From NCBI RefSeq assembly GCF_021559775.1, contig NZ_CP056047.1, positions 2,480,001 through 2,544,000 of the forward strand: a stretch of 64,000 nucleotides of DNA, given 5' to 3'. The notes beneath the pieces were generated by a model, which searched no databases, was not told the DNA's origin, and worked only from the letters and a program-made list of their open reading frames with translations. Below, one piece after another: positions 8,044 to 17,330 of this stretch. This DNA comes from Gillisella vitis. GTDB taxonomy: Bacteria > Pseudomonadota > Alphaproteobacteria > Rhizobiales > Rhizobiaceae. The position numbers and the translations under genes were made by a program. Position 1 is the stretch's first letter; each line of letters opens with the position of its first letter.

Positions 8044-9339
8044 ATGCTAAACTGCTGTTTTTTCAACCTTTCCGAAAGCGCGCCCGTGATCGCACAGTCC
8101 AAGATTGTCTCCGCGAGCCGCCGCTCGCTCATTGCCCTTGCCTTCCTCAACTTCTTTCTCGCCGATGCCCGTGACGGGCTGGGCCCGTTCCTTGATGGCT
8201 TCCTGGCAACCCATGGATGGTCGCCGATGACGCTGGGTATCATCGCCACGATGGGTGGCGTGCTCGGCATGGTGGTCACGCCCCTATTTGGCGCGGTTGT
8301 CGATGCAAGCCCCTATAAACGGAGCCTGATCATCCTGCCGGTCACACTTGTCACAGCCGCCGCACTGTGGACGCTGGCGAGCCCCGACAATCTGGCAGTG
8401 TTCGGCGGACAATCGGCGACGGCCCTGGTGGGCGCGGTGATCGGCCCCGCCCTGATGGGGATGACACTGGGACTGGTCGGGGAAAGAGCTTTTTCCGACC
8501 AGGTCTCCCGCAATGAAGTCTGGAACCATACCGGCAATGTGTTTTCACTGGTCTGCATTTTCGTCCTCACCAGCTATTTCGGCCAGAACGGCGTTGTCTG
8601 GCTGATGATCGCCTCGGCGCTTGCCACCATCGCGGCGGTCCTGGCAATCCGGCCCCAGGAAATCGACCAGGACGTTGCCCGCGGGCTGAGTCATAAGGAC
8701 AGATCGGCTGAGGATGAGGACCACACCGTAGCCCAACCTTCGGGCTATTCCATGCTGGTGCATAGTCGCGGGCTGATCGTACTCGCCCTGATCCTGATGA
8801 TTTTCCATTTCGGCAATGCGCCGATCAGCCGATTGATCGCCCAGAATTTCTCCATTCAGCTCGACAGTCCGTTCAAGACCACCGCCATCACGACAGGCGT
8901 CTCGCAACTGGCGATGATCGTCGTCGCCTGCGCCGCACCGTGGATGATTGCAAGGTTTGGACTGCGGTCGGTGTTTTTTATCGCTTTGATGGCTCTGCCG
9001 ATCCGGGGCATGATCGCCGGTAGCTTTTCCAGCTTCGCCGCCATTTATCCCGTGCAGATCCTGGATGGCATCGGCGCTGGCTTGATCGGCATCGCCACGC
9101 CGATTGCCGCCGAACGTATTCTGTCCGGCTCCGGTCGTTTCAACGTTGGCCTAGGGGCCGTCATGACCGTCCAGGGCATCGGTGCCTCCTCCAGCAATGT
9201 CGTCGCTGGCTGGCTCACGCAGGAAGGCGGCTATTCGCTCGCCTATTTCGTTCATGGTGGTATCGCTGCCCTGGCACTGCTGCTGTTCGTCTTCAATCAT
9301 AAGCAGGTAGCACCGGAACTGCCGGAGCATAGGCGGTAG
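8044..9339 (+). CDS. Major facilitator superfamily transporter
   Basis: Twelve-segment secondary transporter of the inner membrane. The first loop carries the MFS-like RDGLGPFLDGF pattern. Hydrophobic segments are spaced regularly, with a charged central loop near residues 200-235 (RPQEIDQDVARGL through EDEDHTVAQ). The start of the reading frame (MLNCCFFNLS) is unusual, and a GTG about 14 codons in (VIAQSKIV) is a possible true start. The substrate is unknown. A perfect 16-base inverted repeat follows the stop. It stands alone. Confidence 0.85.
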   Translation: MLNCCFFNLSESAPVIAQSKIVSASRRSLIALAFLNFFLADARDGLGPFLDGFLATHGWSPMTLGIIATMGGVLGMVVTPLFGAVVDASPYKRSLIILPVTLVTAAALWTLASPDNLAVFGGQSATALVGAVIGPALMGMTLGLVGERAFSDQVSRNEVWNHTGNVFSLVCIFVLTSYFGQNGVVWLMIASALATIAAVLAIRPQEIDQDVARGLSHKDRSAEDEDHTVAQPSGYSMLVHSRGLIVLALILMIFHFGNAPISRLIAQNFSIQLDSPFKTTAITTGVSQLAMIVVACAAPWMIARFGLRSVFFIALMALPIRGMIAGSFSSFAAIYPVQILDGIGAGLIGIATPIAAERILSGSGRFNVGLGAVMTVQGIGASSSNVVAGWLTQEGGYSLAYFVHGGIAALALLLFVFNHKQVAPELPEHRR

Positions 9340-9379
9340 GGTGTTGGGACCGCTTAAAATTCATGAATAGAAATAGACA

Positions 9380-9416
9380 GGGCATATCCGTGTTTGCACG
9401 AAACACGGATATGCCC
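9380..9416 (+). terminator. Strong 16-bp stem-loop after the MFS gene
   Basis: A perfect inverted repeat of 16 bases (GGGCATATCCGTGTTT and its complement) encloses the 5-base loop GCACG. It is followed by TTGTAACATTT, so it is a plausible terminator for the MFS gene. Confidence 0.65.
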
Positions 9417-9440
9417 TTGTAACATTTCAGATCAGACGCT

Positions 9441-9459
9441 GCTCGGCGCAAGGCCGAGC
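9441..9459 (-). terminator. Stem-loop after the Glu/Pro-rich membrane protein gene
   Basis: A 7-base inverted repeat, GCTCGGC / GCCGAGC, with a 5-base loop lies about 20 bases past the minus-strand stop at 9480. It may end the purA-region transcript. No long T-run is present. Confidence 0.45.
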
Positions 9460-9479
9460 GTAGCAGTCTGCGACAGTGA

Positions 9480-11627
9480 TCACCCGCCGCTGCGATTGTT
9501 GCCCAGCGCTGCCCATTCCTTGATGACGCTGTCGAAGATTGGTTTGCCGGCCACTCCCTTGTCGAGGGTAATCAGCGCACGGCGGCCGTTGCGATAAGTG
9601 ACGGGAATGTCGATCCAGTCACGGCTGCGCAACAGATCGACATTGCGGGCCACCACTTCGGCAAAATCGTTGAAGGCGATCATGAACGTGTCGTCGGTGA
9701 TCTTGGCAGGCACCGCCACGATCGGATCGCCACGATCCTGCTCGCTGGTCTTCATGGCAACGCGCTGGACACTGTCTATGCCGCCGCCTTCGAAATTCTG
9801 CGGCACCGAAAAGACGATTTCCATCAGGTGACTGGCGGGAAGCGAGCTATCGGTATTGCGCTTGAAGGTAATCAGCGCTGTCAGCCCCCGCTCAGGGATC
9901 GTCAGCTTGCCCTGGATTTCCGGTTCCGGCTTGCCGCTGTCGCCCGTCTCACGTCGGGCTTCCCAGACAATATAGCCCTGCACGGTGGTCGGCGTCGTCT
10001 GGCCGAGGCGCTCTTCATAGAGATAGGCCTTCTGGCCATTTTCCGGCACGGTAAAGGGCGCACCCTGCACAGGCGTGGTGGTGGCTGGCGCACTGGCCGC
10101 ACCGCCGGACACTGGCGCTGCCGGATTGGCCCCGCCATTCTGCTGGGCCACCGAACGGCCCTCACCGCTATTGGCGGCAGCGTTTGAGGCCCCCTCATCC
10201 ACTTCCGTACCGTCAGGCATCAGCTTCTGGGTGAATTTCTGCCCCGCAGCCCCGGCATCGCCGGTTGACGCCGGAACGGTCGCCGGCTTTCCGGCATCCG
10301 CGCTGCCCGTCTGCGAGGACGGTGCGGATGCTGGTGAAGAGTCCTTCGAGGCAAACAATCCTGTCACTGTTTGCTTCAACCCGGCGATGGCGCCCGGCAG
10401 ATTGTCACGATGAGCATAGGCGTAGTAACCACCGCCGCCGATCAGCAGGATCAGCACACCAGTGATGATGTAAGGCGCGGTCCGGCGGGATTTCTTGGTG
10501 CGCAGCCCAGCCTTCCTGTTGGCCTTTGCCAGCACGGCTGCCATGTCTTCCGAGGAATTGCTTCGGTCAGGCGCGGCTACGCGCTGTTGCTTTTTAGCTG
10601 CCGCCGGTGGCACAGGCTGTGCAGCGACGAAATCATCGAACCAGGCAGGATCTTCGCCTGCCTTGCTGGCAGAAGCTCCGTTGCGAACGGCCTTGTCATC
10701 GTTTCCGGATTCCTGGCCGGCAGGCGTGCCGAAGCTGGTATTCTGATGCTTGTCGCTCCAGTCCAGAAGATCCTTCGGATCCTCATGACCAACTTGCGAG
10801 AAAGAGCCACCCTGCGCCGCAGGCTGCTTGTTGTCGCGCACGAAAGCGTCGAAAGCGCCCAGCGCCTCGGCTTCATCGAACACCGGCTGGCGTGCCGGTG
10901 GAATGGAGGGGTAGACTGCGGGCTTTTCTGCCTCTTCCTGGCGCGACTGCGGCTGTGCTTCAAAGGAATGGACAGGTGCAAGCGGAGCTGGCGTCGGCTC
11001 CAAATGGCTTTCCAGCCATTCATCCATCGAATGTTTCTGTGGCGCAGAAGGCTTTACGGCTGGCGCTGGGGCCGCGGGCGCAGAAGACACGGCTGGCAGG
11101 ACAGGCTCTTCATTCTCCCAAATAGCGGGCGGAATGCGCGCCGGTTCTGGCTTATAAGGCTCCGGTTCCGGTTCATAAACCGGCTCAGGATCTGGTTCAG
11201 GCACATAGACAGGTGCTGGGGCAGGCGCAGGAACATAAGCCGGCTCAGGCTCATGAACAGGTTCTGGCCGGTGCACGTATTCGGGCTCATGCGCCGGTTC
11301 CTCAACAGGCTCCGGTTCATGGTGAACGGGTTCTGGTTCCGGCTCAGGTTCATAAGCCGGTGCTGGTTCATAAACCGGCTCCGGCTCATAGACATCCTCT
11401 TCCACCGCAGGAAGAGCCTCTGCATAATCTGCCTCGACCTCGGCAATCGCGGCGTCAAGCTTGTCCAGCTGGCGGCGCAGCATGTCTTCCGACGGCTTGG
11501 GTGTCATATTGTCCAGCTGCCGCATCACTGCGCCACGAGCCTTCTCATACACCTTTACGCGCATTTCCGGGGTATTGTTCGACAGGCCATCAACGGCGCG
11601 CCGAATAACTGCTACGAAATCTGCCAT
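9480..11627 (-). CDS. Large Glu/Pro-repeat single-pass membrane protein, unknown function
   Basis: About 715 residues from MADFVAVIRRAVDGLSNN. The layout is: a helical N-terminal domain (1-65) conserved in rhizobial homologues as I recall them; a low-complexity tract (about 75-165) built of Glu-Pro repeats such as YEPEPVYEPAPAYEPEP; a long disordered acidic linker; one membrane segment (APYIITGVLILLIGGGGYYA, near residue 395); an Ala/Ser/Thr-rich linker; and a C-terminal beta-rich domain (TVQGYIVWEARRE to the end). The cytoplasmic EP tract suggests a stiff spacer, as in TonB. Start: the ATG at 11625-11627 is preferred over one 12 codons upstream. It lies 59 bases downstream of purA on the same strand and may be cotranscribed. 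No enzyme motif was seen. Confidence 0.85.
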   Translation of the reverse strand: MADFVAVIRRAVDGLSNNTPEMRVKVYEKARGAVMRQLDNMTPKPSEDMLRRQLDKLDAAIAEVEADYAEALPAVEEDVYEPEPVYEPAPAYEPEPEPEPVHHEPEPVEEPAHEPEYVHRPEPVHEPEPAYVPAPAPAPVYVPEPDPEPVYEPEPEPYKPEPARIPPAIWENEEPVLPAVSSAPAAPAPAVKPSAPQKHSMDEWLESHLEPTPAPLAPVHSFEAQPQSRQEEAEKPAVYPSIPPARQPVFDEAEALGAFDAFVRDNKQPAAQGGSFSQVGHEDPKDLLDWSDKHQNTSFGTPAGQESGNDDKAVRNGASASKAGEDPAWFDDFVAAQPVPPAAAKKQQRVAAPDRSNSSEDMAAVLAKANRKAGLRTKKSRRTAPYIITGVLILLIGGGGYYAYAHRDNLPGAIAGLKQTVTGLFASKDSSPASAPSSQTGSADAGKPATVPASTGDAGAAGQKFTQKLMPDGTEVDEGASNAAANSGEGRSVAQQNGGANPAAPVSGGAASAPATTTPVQGAPFTVPENGQKAYLYEERLGQTTPTTVQGYIVWEARRETGDSGKPEPEIQGKLTIPERGLTALITFKRNTDSSLPASHLMEIVFSVPQNFEGGGIDSVQRVAMKTSEQDRGDPIVAVPAKITDDTFMIAFNDFAEVVARNVDLLRSRDWIDIPVTYRNGRRALITLDKGVAGKPIFDSVIKEWAALGNNRSGG

Positions 11628-11686
11628 CCGTACTTTCTCGTGATCACCGGCCCAGGCCGACAAGACAAATTAATTCAACTCTAACC

Positions 11687-12985
11687 TTAATCCTCAAATG
11701 GATCGGTCACAAGTATGGTGTCGTCGCGTTCCGGGCTGGTGGACAGAAGGGCGACCGGCGCACCGATCAGCTCTTCCACCTGGCGGACATATTTGATCGC
11801 CTGGGCGGGAAGATCGGCCCATTTGCGTGCGCCGACGGTGGATTCCTTCCAGCCTTCCAGCGTTACGTAAATCGGCTCGACCCGTGCCTGAGCGGCCTGG
11901 GCTGCCGGCAAATGGTCGATTTCCACACCATCCAGCTTGTAGCCGACGCAGATCTTCAGCTCGTCCAATCCATCGAGAACATCGAGCTTGGTCAGGGCGA
12001 TGCCGGTAATGCCATTGGTGGCCACCGACTGGCGCACCAGCGCCGCATCGAACCAGCCGCAACGGCGTTTACGGCCGGTGACCGTGCCGAATTCATGACC
12101 TTTTTCCCCAAGAAACTGGCCGACCTCGTCGGTTAGCTCGGTCGGGAACGGGCCTTCACCAACGCGGGTCGTATAGGCCTTGGTAATGCCAAGGATATAG
12201 CCGAGCGAGCCTGGCCCCATGCCGGAACCTGCCGCTGCCTGACCGGCGACCGTGTTGGACGAGGTGACGAAGGGATAGGTGCCGTGATCGATATCGAGCA
12301 GCGAACCTTGCGCGCCTTCAAACAGGATACGGGCGCCACGACGACGCTCCTTGTCCAGCATCAGCCAGACAGTTTCGCGGAAGGGCAGAACCTTGTCGGC
12401 CACCGACAGCAGCTCTTCCATAATCGTCGAATGTTCAACCTCAGGCGCGCCAAAACCACGGCGAAGCGCGTTGTGGTGCGGCAGGATACGGGCAACTTTC
12501 TCGGCCAGACCTTCCGGATCGGCCAGATCCATCACCCGGATGGCACGACGGCCGACCTTGTCTTCATAAGCCGGACCGATGCCGCGGCGCGTGGTGCCAA
12601 TCTTGGTGCCGCTATTGGTGGCGGCATCTTCGCGCATGCCATCCAGTTCGCGGTGCAGCGACAGGATCAGCGTCGCATTGTCGGCAATGCGCAGATTATC
12701 AGGTGTTACGGTGACGCCCTGGGCGGCCAGCTTGGCGATTTCGGCCAGCAGCGCATGCGGATCGACCACGACGCCATTGCCGATCACCGCCATCTTGCCG
12801 GGACGCACAACGCCCGAAGGCAGCAACGATAATTTATAGGAAATGCCGTCGATGACCAGCGTATGACCGGCATTGTGACCGCCCTGGAAGCGCACGACCA
12901 CGTCAGCGCGCTCCGACAGCCAGTCCACGATCTTGCCTTTGCCTTCGTCACCCCATTGGGAGCCAACCACCACGACATTCGTCAT
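11687..12985 (-). CDS. purA: Adenylosuccinate synthetase
   Basis: Catalyses GTP-dependent condensation of IMP with aspartate to adenylosuccinate, the first committed step from IMP to AMP, in the cytoplasm. Signature [16 protein letters not shown] at the N-terminus includes the phosphate-binding loop and the catalytic Asp; QGGHNAGHT follows with the second catalytic His. The GTP-base motif TKLDVLDGL lies near residue 330. Length (432) is standard. The stop is followed by the Glu/Pro-rich protein gene. Confidence 0.98.
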   Translation of the reverse strand: MTNVVVVGSQWGDEGKGKIVDWLSERADVVVRFQGGHNAGHTLVIDGISYKLSLLPSGVVRPGKMAVIGNGVVVDPHALLAEIAKLAAQGVTVTPDNLRIADNATLILSLHRELDGMREDAATNSGTKIGTTRRGIGPAYEDKVGRRAIRVMDLADPEGLAEKVARILPHHNALRRGFGAPEVEHSTIMEELLSVADKVLPFRETVWLMLDKERRRGARILFEGAQGSLLDIDHGTYPFVTSSNTVAGQAAAGSGMGPGSLGYILGITKAYTTRVGEGPFPTELTDEVGQFLGEKGHEFGTVTGRKRRCGWFDAALVRQSVATNGITGIALTKLDVLDGLDELKICVGYKLDGVEIDHLPAAQAAQARVEPIYVTLEGWKESTVGARKWADLPAQAIKYVRQVEELIGAPVALLSTSPERDDTILVTDPFED

Positions 12986-13363
12986 TTCAAAATCCTGTCT
13001 TTACGCCTCAAGCGTACCTTCGCCTTGCGACAGCGCTGGCGGTTGATAAAGCCGTAAGCCGTCACACGTTCTGTCTGCTGCGCGCCGCCATTCTCCCCTG
13101 AAGCAGATCGTTCTGAACAGGTTTCCAGTCAAGGCAGCGCGTTTTCGCGCCTGCGCGTCCCCAAACCCGCGCATCTATACTGTGTTGTTTTGCGGAAAGC
13201 GACACGTTTATGCGCGTTAATCCGGCTTTTTGCATGGCAGAGACATATGACGGTGCAACACAATTTTACGATTGCATAATTCCTGAAATCGATTCCGGTT
13301 TCAGGAATTATGCAGTAGTCACACAGCATCGAAATTGGCGACGCGCAGAGGTTGAACGATCAG
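12986..13363. other. Intergenic region between purA and the DMT exporter gene
   Basis: About 380 bases without a convincing gene. It holds the divergent promoters of purA and the exporter gene and one conspicuous palindrome (13274-13313). A 66-codon minus-strand reading frame across the palindrome has no ribosome site or family resemblance and is not called. Confidence 0.6.
13274..13313. repeat. Perfect 15-bp palindrome, probable dispersed rhizobial element
   Basis: The arms GCATAATTCCTGAAA and TTTCAGGAATTATGC are perfect complements around a 10-base spacer. AATTCCT-N-AGGAATT palindromes ending in ATTATGC recur between genes of rhizobial genomes as far as I recall, so this may be a dispersed element rather than an operator. 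It lies 50 bases before the exporter start. Confidence 0.6.
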
Positions 13364-14257
13364 ATGCAAATCAGAGCCTATGCCTATCTGGTGCTGACAA
13401 CCTTGTTCTGGGGCGGCAATGCCGTGGCGGGCAAGCTGGCCGTTGGCCATATCAGCCCGATGATGCTGAATCTTGGTCGCTGGTCACTGGCCTTGACGCT
13501 GCTGCTGGCCGTTTCCTCTCGCCAGATCAAGGCGGATTGGCCGGTGGTTCGCCGCCATATTCCCTTGCTGCTGGCGCTCGGCGCCATTGGCTATACAGGT
13601 TTTAACGGCTTTCTCTATTCGGCGCTGAAATATACCTCCGCCGTCAATGGCGCTATTGAGCAGGGCGGCATTCCCGTGCTGATCTTCCTGTTGAATTTCC
13701 TGCTGTTTCGGATTGCCGCCTCCGCCATCCAGATTGCTGGCTTCCTGATCAGCTTTATCGGCGTTGCACTGACGGCAGGCCATGGTGACCTGATGGCGCT
13801 TTTGTCGCTGCGGCTGAATTTCGGCGATACACTGATGCTGCTGGCCGTGCTCTGCTATGCGATCTTTACCGTGGCGCTGCGCTGGAAGCCGGAACTGCAC
13901 TGGAAGACGCTGATGGCAGCCCTCGCCTTCGGGGCAGCGCTGGCCTCCCTGCCGCTGGTCGCCTGGGAAGCCAGCAATGGCAGCCTGATCACACCCGATA
14001 CCACCGGCTGGGCACTGATCCTGTTTTGCGGTCTCCTGCCATCCCTGGTGTCGCAAACACTCTATATATCAGGGGTCAACATGATCGGCGCCAACCGGGC
14101 CGGCCTGTTCATCAACCTTGTGCCGGTGTTCGGCACCATCCTGTCGGTCGCCGTAGTCGGTGAAAAGCTGGAGGGGTTTCACATGCTGGCGCTCAGCCTG
14201 GTGATCGGCGGCATTGCGCTGGCCGAATGGGGCAAACCGCAAACCACTGCCCGCTAA
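13364..14257 (+). CDS. DMT-superfamily (EamA) metabolite exporter
   Basis: Ten-segment inner-membrane transporter made of two EamA repeats of about five helices each. The first repeat starts AYAYLVLTTLFWGGNAVAGKLA and the second lies after about residue 150; the C-terminal NLVPVFGTILSVAVVGEKL is the family's conserved P/E region. Such proteins export amino acids, nucleobases or other metabolites; the substrate is unknown. The ATG at 13364 is preferred over a TTG four codons upstream because CAGAGG lies about 12 bases before it. It converges with the phosphatase gene, nine bases apart. Confidence 0.88.
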   Translation: MQIRAYAYLVLTTLFWGGNAVAGKLAVGHISPMMLNLGRWSLALTLLLAVSSRQIKADWPVVRRHIPLLLALGAIGYTGFNGFLYSALKYTSAVNGAIEQGGIPVLIFLLNFLLFRIAASAIQIAGFLISFIGVALTAGHGDLMALLSLRLNFGDTLMLLAVLCYAIFTVALRWKPELHWKTLMAALAFGAALASLPLVAWEASNGSLITPDTTGWALILFCGLLPSLVSQTLYISGVNMIGANRAGLFINLVPVFGTILSVAVVGEKLEGFHMLALSLVIGGIALAEWGKPQTTAR

Positions 14258-14266
14258 GGGCAAACT

Positions 14267-15046
14267 CTAGATCAGGCTCGTATGTCCATCGGCAATCCGC
14301 AAAACGGCGAGGCGTCCTGAGGCATAGGCGCCGGTATCGATGCCGATCCGGTTCTTGCCGAAGGTGACCGCATCGGTCGGGGTATGTCCATGTACAACCG
14401 TATAGGGCAGCTCCGGACCACGACCGAGAAAGGGTTCGCGGATCCACATCAGATCGTCATCGGCCTGGGCTTCCAGCGCGACGCCCGGCTTCAGGCCTGC
14501 ATGCACGAACAGAAATTGCCCGACCTTGAGCATGACCGGTAGAGATTTCAGCCAGGCATAATGGCTTTCAGGAATGGCCCGTGCCAGTTCCGAAGAGAGC
14601 CCCTTGAAACTGCCGGCCTGGTGCAAGGCATGATCGATATCGATGCCATAGGAATAAAGCGTGGCCGCCGCGCCGAAATCCAGCCAGCGCCGTCCAGCCG
14701 AGGGATCGTCGAGAAAATGGCAGAACACATCGTCATGATTGCCGCACAGCGATACCCGCTCGAAACCGGGTGCCAGCGGTGCCATCAGGTGGTCGATCAC
14801 CCGGCGCGAGGACGGCCCACGATCGACATAGTCACCCAGCATGACAATCAGCTTGGGACCATCGATACTGCCGGCATCGTGCAGGATACGGCATTCCGCT
14901 TCCAGCAACTCAGCATAGCAACCATGCACATCCCCCACCGCATAGATCGCGGAAAACGCCTTGGGATCGATATCCACACGACTACGCATGCCAGCCACAC
15001 CGGTTTCCGATCCGACGTCGAGAAATTTACGCAACAACTTTATCAT
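14267..15046 (-). CDS. PPP-family serine/threonine (or bis-nucleotide) phosphatase
   Basis: Calcineurin-type metallophosphoesterase. The PPP signature is complete: GDVHGC (about 38-43), GDYVDRG (about 71-77), LCGNHD (about 100-105), and later FVHAGLKPG and HGHTPT, which together bind two metal ions. Bacterial relatives such as PrpA/PrpB dephosphorylate proteins, and others hydrolyse diadenosine tetraphosphate. The chosen start is MIKLLRKFLD; a 13-codon extension is possible. No membrane segment. The regulatory partner is unknown. Confidence 0.88.
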   Translation of the reverse strand: MIKLLRKFLDVGSETGVAGMRSRVDIDPKAFSAIYAVGDVHGCYAELLEAECRILHDAGSIDGPKLIVMLGDYVDRGPSSRRVIDHLMAPLAPGFERVSLCGNHDDVFCHFLDDPSAGRRWLDFGAAATLYSYGIDIDHALHQAGSFKGLSSELARAIPESHYAWLKSLPVMLKVGQFLFVHAGLKPGVALEAQADDDLMWIREPFLGRGPELPYTVVHGHTPTDAVTFGKNRIGIDTGAYASGRLAVLRIADGHTSLI

Positions 15047-15349
15047 AATGGTTCCAGCTTCCCGCAACCGTTTTACGCCTGTCACAAGCGCTTCTCAACC
15101 ACGTGCAGGGCCAATCGTGATAATTACCAACCATTAAGGTTAACAGCGTTTCGAATCGCGCGCTTTTCGGCATCGCGGCGCGCGCAAATCGATGCTTTTC
15201 CGCGACATGAACAGAGCTTATCCCTAGGACTATGAGAGAAAAATGGATCCCAGCTTTCGTAAAAAGACGAGCGATTACAAAAAGATCGAAAGCTCCATCT
15301 GATCCACTATCAACTTTGATCGATTTTAGCCAATCAATGGGGAAGCATC
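15047..15349. other. Divergent promoter region, phosphatase / creatininase-family gene
   Basis: About 300 bases without a gene. It should hold promoters for both flanking genes. An imperfect hairpin with arms AGCTTTCG (15252-15259) and CGAAAGCT (15287-15294), extended by outer GGATC/GATCC bases, lies in the likely leader of the creatininase-family gene. Confidence 0.5.
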
Positions 15350-16150
15350 ATGACCAAGCCATTTTACTGGAATGAGTTGAACACCTATGATTTCGCCAGC
15401 CTGTCACCTGACAGCACCATCGCTGTTTTGCCGATTGCCTCTACCGAGCAGCATGGGCCACATCTGCCAATTGCAACCGATGTGGCGATTGCCAATGGCA
15501 TGTTGACAGAGCTGAAGCGCCAGCGCCCGGATGACCTGGACTTCCTGGTTCTTCCCACTCAGGAAATCGGCAAGGCCAATGAACATGTTTATGGCCCCGG
15601 CACGCTCTCACTCAGCGCGGATCTGCTGATTGCGGCCTGGACCGCCATCGGTGCCAAGGTGGCGGAAGCGGGCCTGCGCAAGCTGGTCATCGTCAATTCC
15701 CATGGTGGCAATGTCGATATCATGAGCATTGTCGGGCGCGAATTGCGCGTCCGCCACAAGATGGCAGTGGTGTCCACCCAATGGAGCCGGTTCGGAAATC
15801 CCGAGGGCATGATTTCCGATCATGAAAACCGCTATGGCATTCATGGCGGCGAAGTGGAAACCTCGCTGATGCTGCATTTCCGCCCCGAACTGGTGCGGAT
15901 GGACAAGGCCGAAAACTTCGTCTCCAAGGCGGAATGGATGAAGGAACGCTCGGATTTTCTCCAGCCCTTGCCGCCCCATTCGCTGGCCTGGATCGCCCAT
16001 GACCTCAATCCAGCCGGTGTTGTCGGCGATGCCTCGAAAGGCACCGCGGAAAAAGGTGAAGCGATCTGCCGTCATCAGGTGTCCGGCTTCATCCAGCTCT
16101 TGCGTGACATCAGGGACTATCCGCTGTCTGCGCTTTACTCCCCGGAATAA
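15350..16150 (+). CDS. Creatininase-family amidohydrolase
   Basis: Metal-dependent hydrolase of cyclic amides. All usual metal and catalytic positions are seen: the Glu, His and Asp of STEQHGPHLPIATD (about 32-45), the NSHGGN motif (about 121-126), and the Glu of HGGEVETS (about 166-173). Family members open creatinine, deformylate FAPy in flavin synthesis (ArfB), or trim peptides (MftE). Length (266) is typical. It is followed by a LysR gene whose 3' end overlaps its own by 16 bases in convergent orientation. With the ABC importer, amidohydrolase and flavoenzyme downstream it probably belongs to one catabolic pathway for a nitrogen heterocycle. Confidence 0.88.
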   Translation: MTKPFYWNELNTYDFASLSPDSTIAVLPIASTEQHGPHLPIATDVAIANGMLTELKRQRPDDLDFLVLPTQEIGKANEHVYGPGTLSLSADLLIAAWTAIGAKVAEAGLRKLVIVNSHGGNVDIMSIVGRELRVRHKMAVVSTQWSRFGNPEGMISDHENRYGIHGGEVETSLMLHFRPELVRMDKAENFVSKAEWMKERSDFLQPLPPHSLAWIAHDLNPAGVVGDASKGTAEKGEAICRHQVSGFIQLLRDIRDYPLSALYSPE

Positions 16151-17091
16151 GAACGGTCCGCGGCAAGATATCCCCTGCCCTGCAATTCCACCACCAGGGC
16201 CTGGATTTCCTGAACCAGATAGTCGACGAACAGGCTGGTCGCCGCGTCGAGCGGCGCCCGCGCCCGGGCAAACAGTTTCATCGGCTGATGGCGGCAATGC
16301 GGTTCGGCCAGCGGTCGAAACACCAGTTCGCCCTTGCGGCATTCGACAATCACATCCAGGGGGTTGAGCAGGGTCAGCGCCGTGCCGCATTTGACCAATT
16401 GCTTCAACAATTCAGAGGCGTTGGTTTCCAGCAGCGGCTCGACCGGCAGCGGCAGATTGGCAAGCGCCAGATTGATGACATTGCGCAGGCTGGTGCCAGG
16501 CTCAGCCAGCACCAGTTTTTCCTGCACCACATCGACCAGATCGATCGGACCTTTTTCACGCGCCAGCCGATGACCGGGCGGTAAAACCGCGCCGACAGGG
16601 ATATCGAAATTGGCGATGGTCCGAATACCGGGCGTTGCCGGGATGTTAAAGCCAAGCCCGATATCCACTTCGCCTGTCAGCACCGGATTGAGGGTGGTGG
16701 AGCCGCTGTCATTGCGCAAATGTACCTTGATGCGCGGATGCGCGTCCAGAAACCGGGCAATGATTTCCGGTAGAGGCCCGGCCGCCAGCCCCACCGTGGC
16801 GACCAGAGACACCTTGCCCACCTGCGGCATTTTCAGGCTGCGGATCCGCGTTTCCAGACGTTCATAGCCCTTCAGAACGTCGCGGATATGCTCGACGCAC
16901 AGCTCCCCCGCCGCCGTCAGCCGAAGCCCACGCGGCAGACGCTCAAAGAGCGGAACGCCAAGCTCATCTTCCAGTGCCAGAATCTGCCGGTTGACAGCGG
17001 AAGATGCAACGTTAAGTCTAGCGGCGGCTTTACGAATTGAACCGCAACGGGCAATCTCGTCGATATAAAGCAGCTTACGGGAGTGAAGCAT
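16135..17091 (-). CDS. LysR-family transcriptional regulator
   Basis: N-terminal winged helix (KLLYIDEIARCGSIRKAAAR, then LNVASSAVNRQILALEDELG) and a C-terminal periplasmic-binding-protein-like effector domain (about 90-300). It is divergent from the ABC importer genes, the usual arrangement for a LysR protein and its target, and a palindrome with the T-N11-A LysR spacing lies between them. It probably activates the importer operon when the substrate is present. The start was set at MLHSRKLLYI; a 20-codon extension is less likely. Its end overlaps the end of the creatininase-family gene. Confidence 0.9.
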   Translation of the reverse strand: MLHSRKLLYIDEIARCGSIRKAAARLNVASSAVNRQILALEDELGVPLFERLPRGLRLTAAGELCVEHIRDVLKGYERLETRIRSLKMPQVGKVSLVATVGLAAGPLPEIIARFLDAHPRIKVHLRNDSGSTTLNPVLTGEVDIGLGFNIPATPGIRTIANFDIPVGAVLPPGHRLAREKGPIDLVDVVQEKLVLAEPGTSLRNVINLALANLPLPVEPLLETNASELLKQLVKCGTALTLLNPLDVIVECRKGELVFRPLAEPHCRHQPMKLFARARAPLDAATSLFVDYLVQEIQALVVELQGRGYLAADRSYSGE

Positions 17092-17152
17092 GGCGTAACA
17101 CACCAGTCCATTTTTTAAGCAGATTGAACGATTCACATACAGAACGAGCAAG

Positions 17153-17171
17153 CGATGCCATTAAGGCATCG
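17153..17171. promoter_or_regulatory. Candidate LysR-type operator
   Basis: CGATGCC-ATTAA-GGCATCG is a perfect 7-base inverted repeat and contains TGCC-N5-GGCA, that is the T-N11-A pattern of LysR-family sites. It lies 62 bases upstream of the LysR start and 160 bases before the importer gene. Confidence 0.55.
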
Positions 17172-17236
17172 AAGCGGACGAAATTTGATGCTTTTCAAGC
17201 CGCAAAGCAACCGCTCAAATGCATAAAACGCGGCGG

Positions 17237-17278
17237 GCCATTTCAGTGGAGCCATTTTGAGCGGAGCCATTTCAGCGG
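17237..17278 (+). repeat. Three tandem 14-15-base repeats in the importer leader
   Basis: The unit GCCATTT(C/T)(A/G)GYGG-A recurs three times starting at 17237, 17251 and 17266. It lies about 50 bases before the substrate-binding protein start and could be a binding array or a slippage product. Confidence 0.55.
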
Positions 17279-17330
17279 CATGCGACATCGGGCGGCAGCA
17301 CGCGATCCGAGGGATCAGGGGAAAATACAC

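Noticed and set aside
10371..11684. 437-residue plus-strand reading frame
   Set aside because: Antisense to the Glu/Pro-rich protein; its composition mirrors the EP repeats and shows no domain.
13129..13329. 66-residue minus-strand reading frame over the palindrome
   Set aside because: No ribosome site, Cys-rich random composition, spans the intergenic palindrome.
17092..17330. Possible TPP riboswitch before the NMT1-type importer
   Set aside because: The conserved CUGAGA-type thi-box and its hairpins were not found.
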